6,172 bases of DNA from Chloroflexota bacterium (lineage in GTDB: Bacteria; Chloroflexota; Dehalococcoidia; UBA2979): positions 1 to 6,172 of the forward strand of contig VYDC01000195.1 in the NCBI GenBank assembly GCA_009843585.1, given 5' to 3'. Of the stretch, positions 5,362 to 6,172 are shown one piece after another. The position numbers and the translations under genes are program-made. The notes under the pieces were generated by a model. It did not search any database and was not told where the DNA came from. It saw only the letters and a list, made by a program, of their open reading frames with translations. Each line of letters opens with the position of its first letter. Positions within the stretch are counted from its first letter, which is position 1.

Positions 5362-6172
5362 CTACGCCCCCGCCCGGGCGCGCGCCTGCTCGCGGAGCGC
5401 CGCGGCGTCGTGGGGGCCGCCGTTTGAGACGACCGTGACCCCGTCCCGCGCGGCGTCGAGGCGGGCGAGCGGATCGCCGTCGCCCCCGACCAGGTCGGCG
5501 AGCTTGCCGGGCTCGACGGTTCCGAGATCGCGCTCCCTCCACAGCGCCTCGGCCGCGGCCCTGGTGGCGGCGGCGAGCACGTCGGCCGCCGGGATGCCCG
5601 CCTCGTGGTGGATCGCCATCTCGCGGTGCATGGAGAAGCCCGGGACCTGCATCGACGCGCCGCCGACGTCGGTCCCCACCACCAGGCGGACGCCCGCCTC
5701 GTGCGCCCTGACCACGAAGTCGAGCTCCTTGGCGCGCGTCTGGGTGGTGACCACGTCGGTGTGCTGCAGCGGAAGCCCCGCCCGCGCGCCCTGGGCGCGG
5801 CGCTCCTCCCAGGCGCGCCGGGCGTTCTCGGGCAGGTGGCGCTCCCGCATCGCGGCGGGGAGGTAGGCGAGCCCGGGCTCCTCGGCCGCCTCCTCGGTCA
5901 CCATCCCCCCGGTCATCATGATCAGGGTCGCGCAGAGCGAGACGTCGCGCTCCGCCAGGAGCTCGAGCTGCGCCCGCACGTGCGGGGCGTCGAGATCGGC
6001 GCGCGCCCATCCCCCCGCCACCCAGTTCCAGTAGTTCGGCATGACGCCGTTGCCGGCGTCGGCGGGATGCCGGTCCTCCTCGCGGACCACGTCCTGGTAG
6101 AGCGAGGCGTGGACGTGCTCCAGGCAGGTGATGCCGGCGCGGGCGGCCTCGGCCGCCGTCGTGCGCGAGAGG
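5362..6172 (-). CDS. Metal-dependent amidohydrolase, 3' part (start outside the window)
   Basis: The frame stays open to the window edge: beyond the GTG at 6090, 27 further codons encode family-like sequence including GITCLEHVHASLY, so that GTG is internal and the gene begins past 6172. The 269 visible residues form the C-terminal two thirds or so of an imidazolonepropionase/prolidase-type amidohydrolase (TIM barrel, Pfam PF01979). Counting from the edge, LEHVHAS (17-23) supplies a probable metal-binding His, LCATLIMM (79-86) is a barrel strand, VRLVVGTDVGG (161-171) contains the expected metal Asp168, GFSMHREM (178-185) follows as in relatives, and LGTVEPGKLADLV (216-228) with DGDPL (231-235) is the typical return to the beta-sandwich. 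In that motif two glycines replace the usual hydrophobic residues. The first metal-binding HxH pair and any signal peptide are off-window. Such enzymes cleave C-N bonds in cyclic or linear amides or dipeptides; the substrate cannot be told. It is first of a pair with the LOG-like gene. Confidence 0.9.
   Translation of the reverse strand, partial: LSRTTAAEAARAGITCLEHVHASLYQDVVREEDRHPADAGNGVMPNYWNWVAGGWARADLDAPHVRAQLELLAERDVSLCATLIMMTGGMVTEEAAEEPGLAYLPAAMRERHLPENARRAWEERRAQGARAGLPLQHTDVVTTQTRAKELDFVVRAHEAGVRLVVGTDVGGASMQVPGFSMHREMAIHHEAGIPAADVLAAATRAAAEALWRERDLGTVEPGKLADLVGGDGDPLARLDAARDGVTVVSNGGPHDAAALREQARARAGA

Noticed and set aside
2139..5438. Very long open frame (1099 codons) on the plus strand, and similar long frames such as 15-2093 plus, 13-1089 minus and 1849-3507 minus
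   Set aside because: They overlap well-identified genes on other frames, are rich in Arg, Ala, Pro and Gly with no domain pattern, and are the usual by-product of strong G/C bias at third codon positions.

Overview
The window is very GC-rich (well over 70% G+C by eye) and almost fully coding, with GTG starts about as common as ATG. The presence of a DUF3052 protein, a stand-alone RibD C-terminal reductase and a fused family III CoA-transferase suggests a high-GC actinomycetote, possibly of the Thermoleophilia/Solirubrobacterales type. The lineage is inference; there is no rRNA or other phylogenetic marker here. I see no tRNA, rRNA, CRISPR array, insertion sequence or phage gene.

Layout from left to right. 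Positions 1-16 hold what looks like the first five codons of a leftward gene with a good ribosome binding site. A non-coding spacer (17-186) separates it from a rightward acetamidase/formamidase family gene (187-1131). That gene converges, with 23 bp between stops, on a leftward pair: a RibD_C-type pyrimidine/dihydrofolate-like reductase (1155-1907) downstream of an 805-residue protein made of two CaiB/BaiF family III CoA-transferase units in tandem (1932-4349). An 88-bp divergent spacer (4350-4437) carries a perfect 7-bp inverted repeat around a -10-like hexamer and separates the CoA-transferase from a rightward DUF3052 gene (4438-4863). The DUF3052 gene collides tail to tail with a leftward TIGR00725/LOG-like gene (4860-5360), the two stop codons sharing the palindrome CTAG. 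Immediately upstream of the LOG-like gene, with one base between stop and start, is an amidohydrolase (5362 to the window edge) whose 5' end lies outside the window.

How the genes may work together: an amidase-type hydrolase, a metal-dependent amidohydrolase and an acyl-CoA transferase could all belong to catabolism of small organic nitrogen or acid compounds. The genes lie in at least four transcription units, so this link is only contextual. The best-supported unusual point is the fused CoA-transferase: its second half keeps the expected catalytic aspartate (Asp567), while the first half has glutamate at the equivalent place (Glu178), suggesting one active and one divergent half. Other points worth a look are the inverted repeat in the divergent spacer, the CTAG stop overlap, the in-frame arrangement of the CoA-transferase and reductase genes, and the predominance of TAG stops. 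I do not see convincing evidence for a wholly new biological system.
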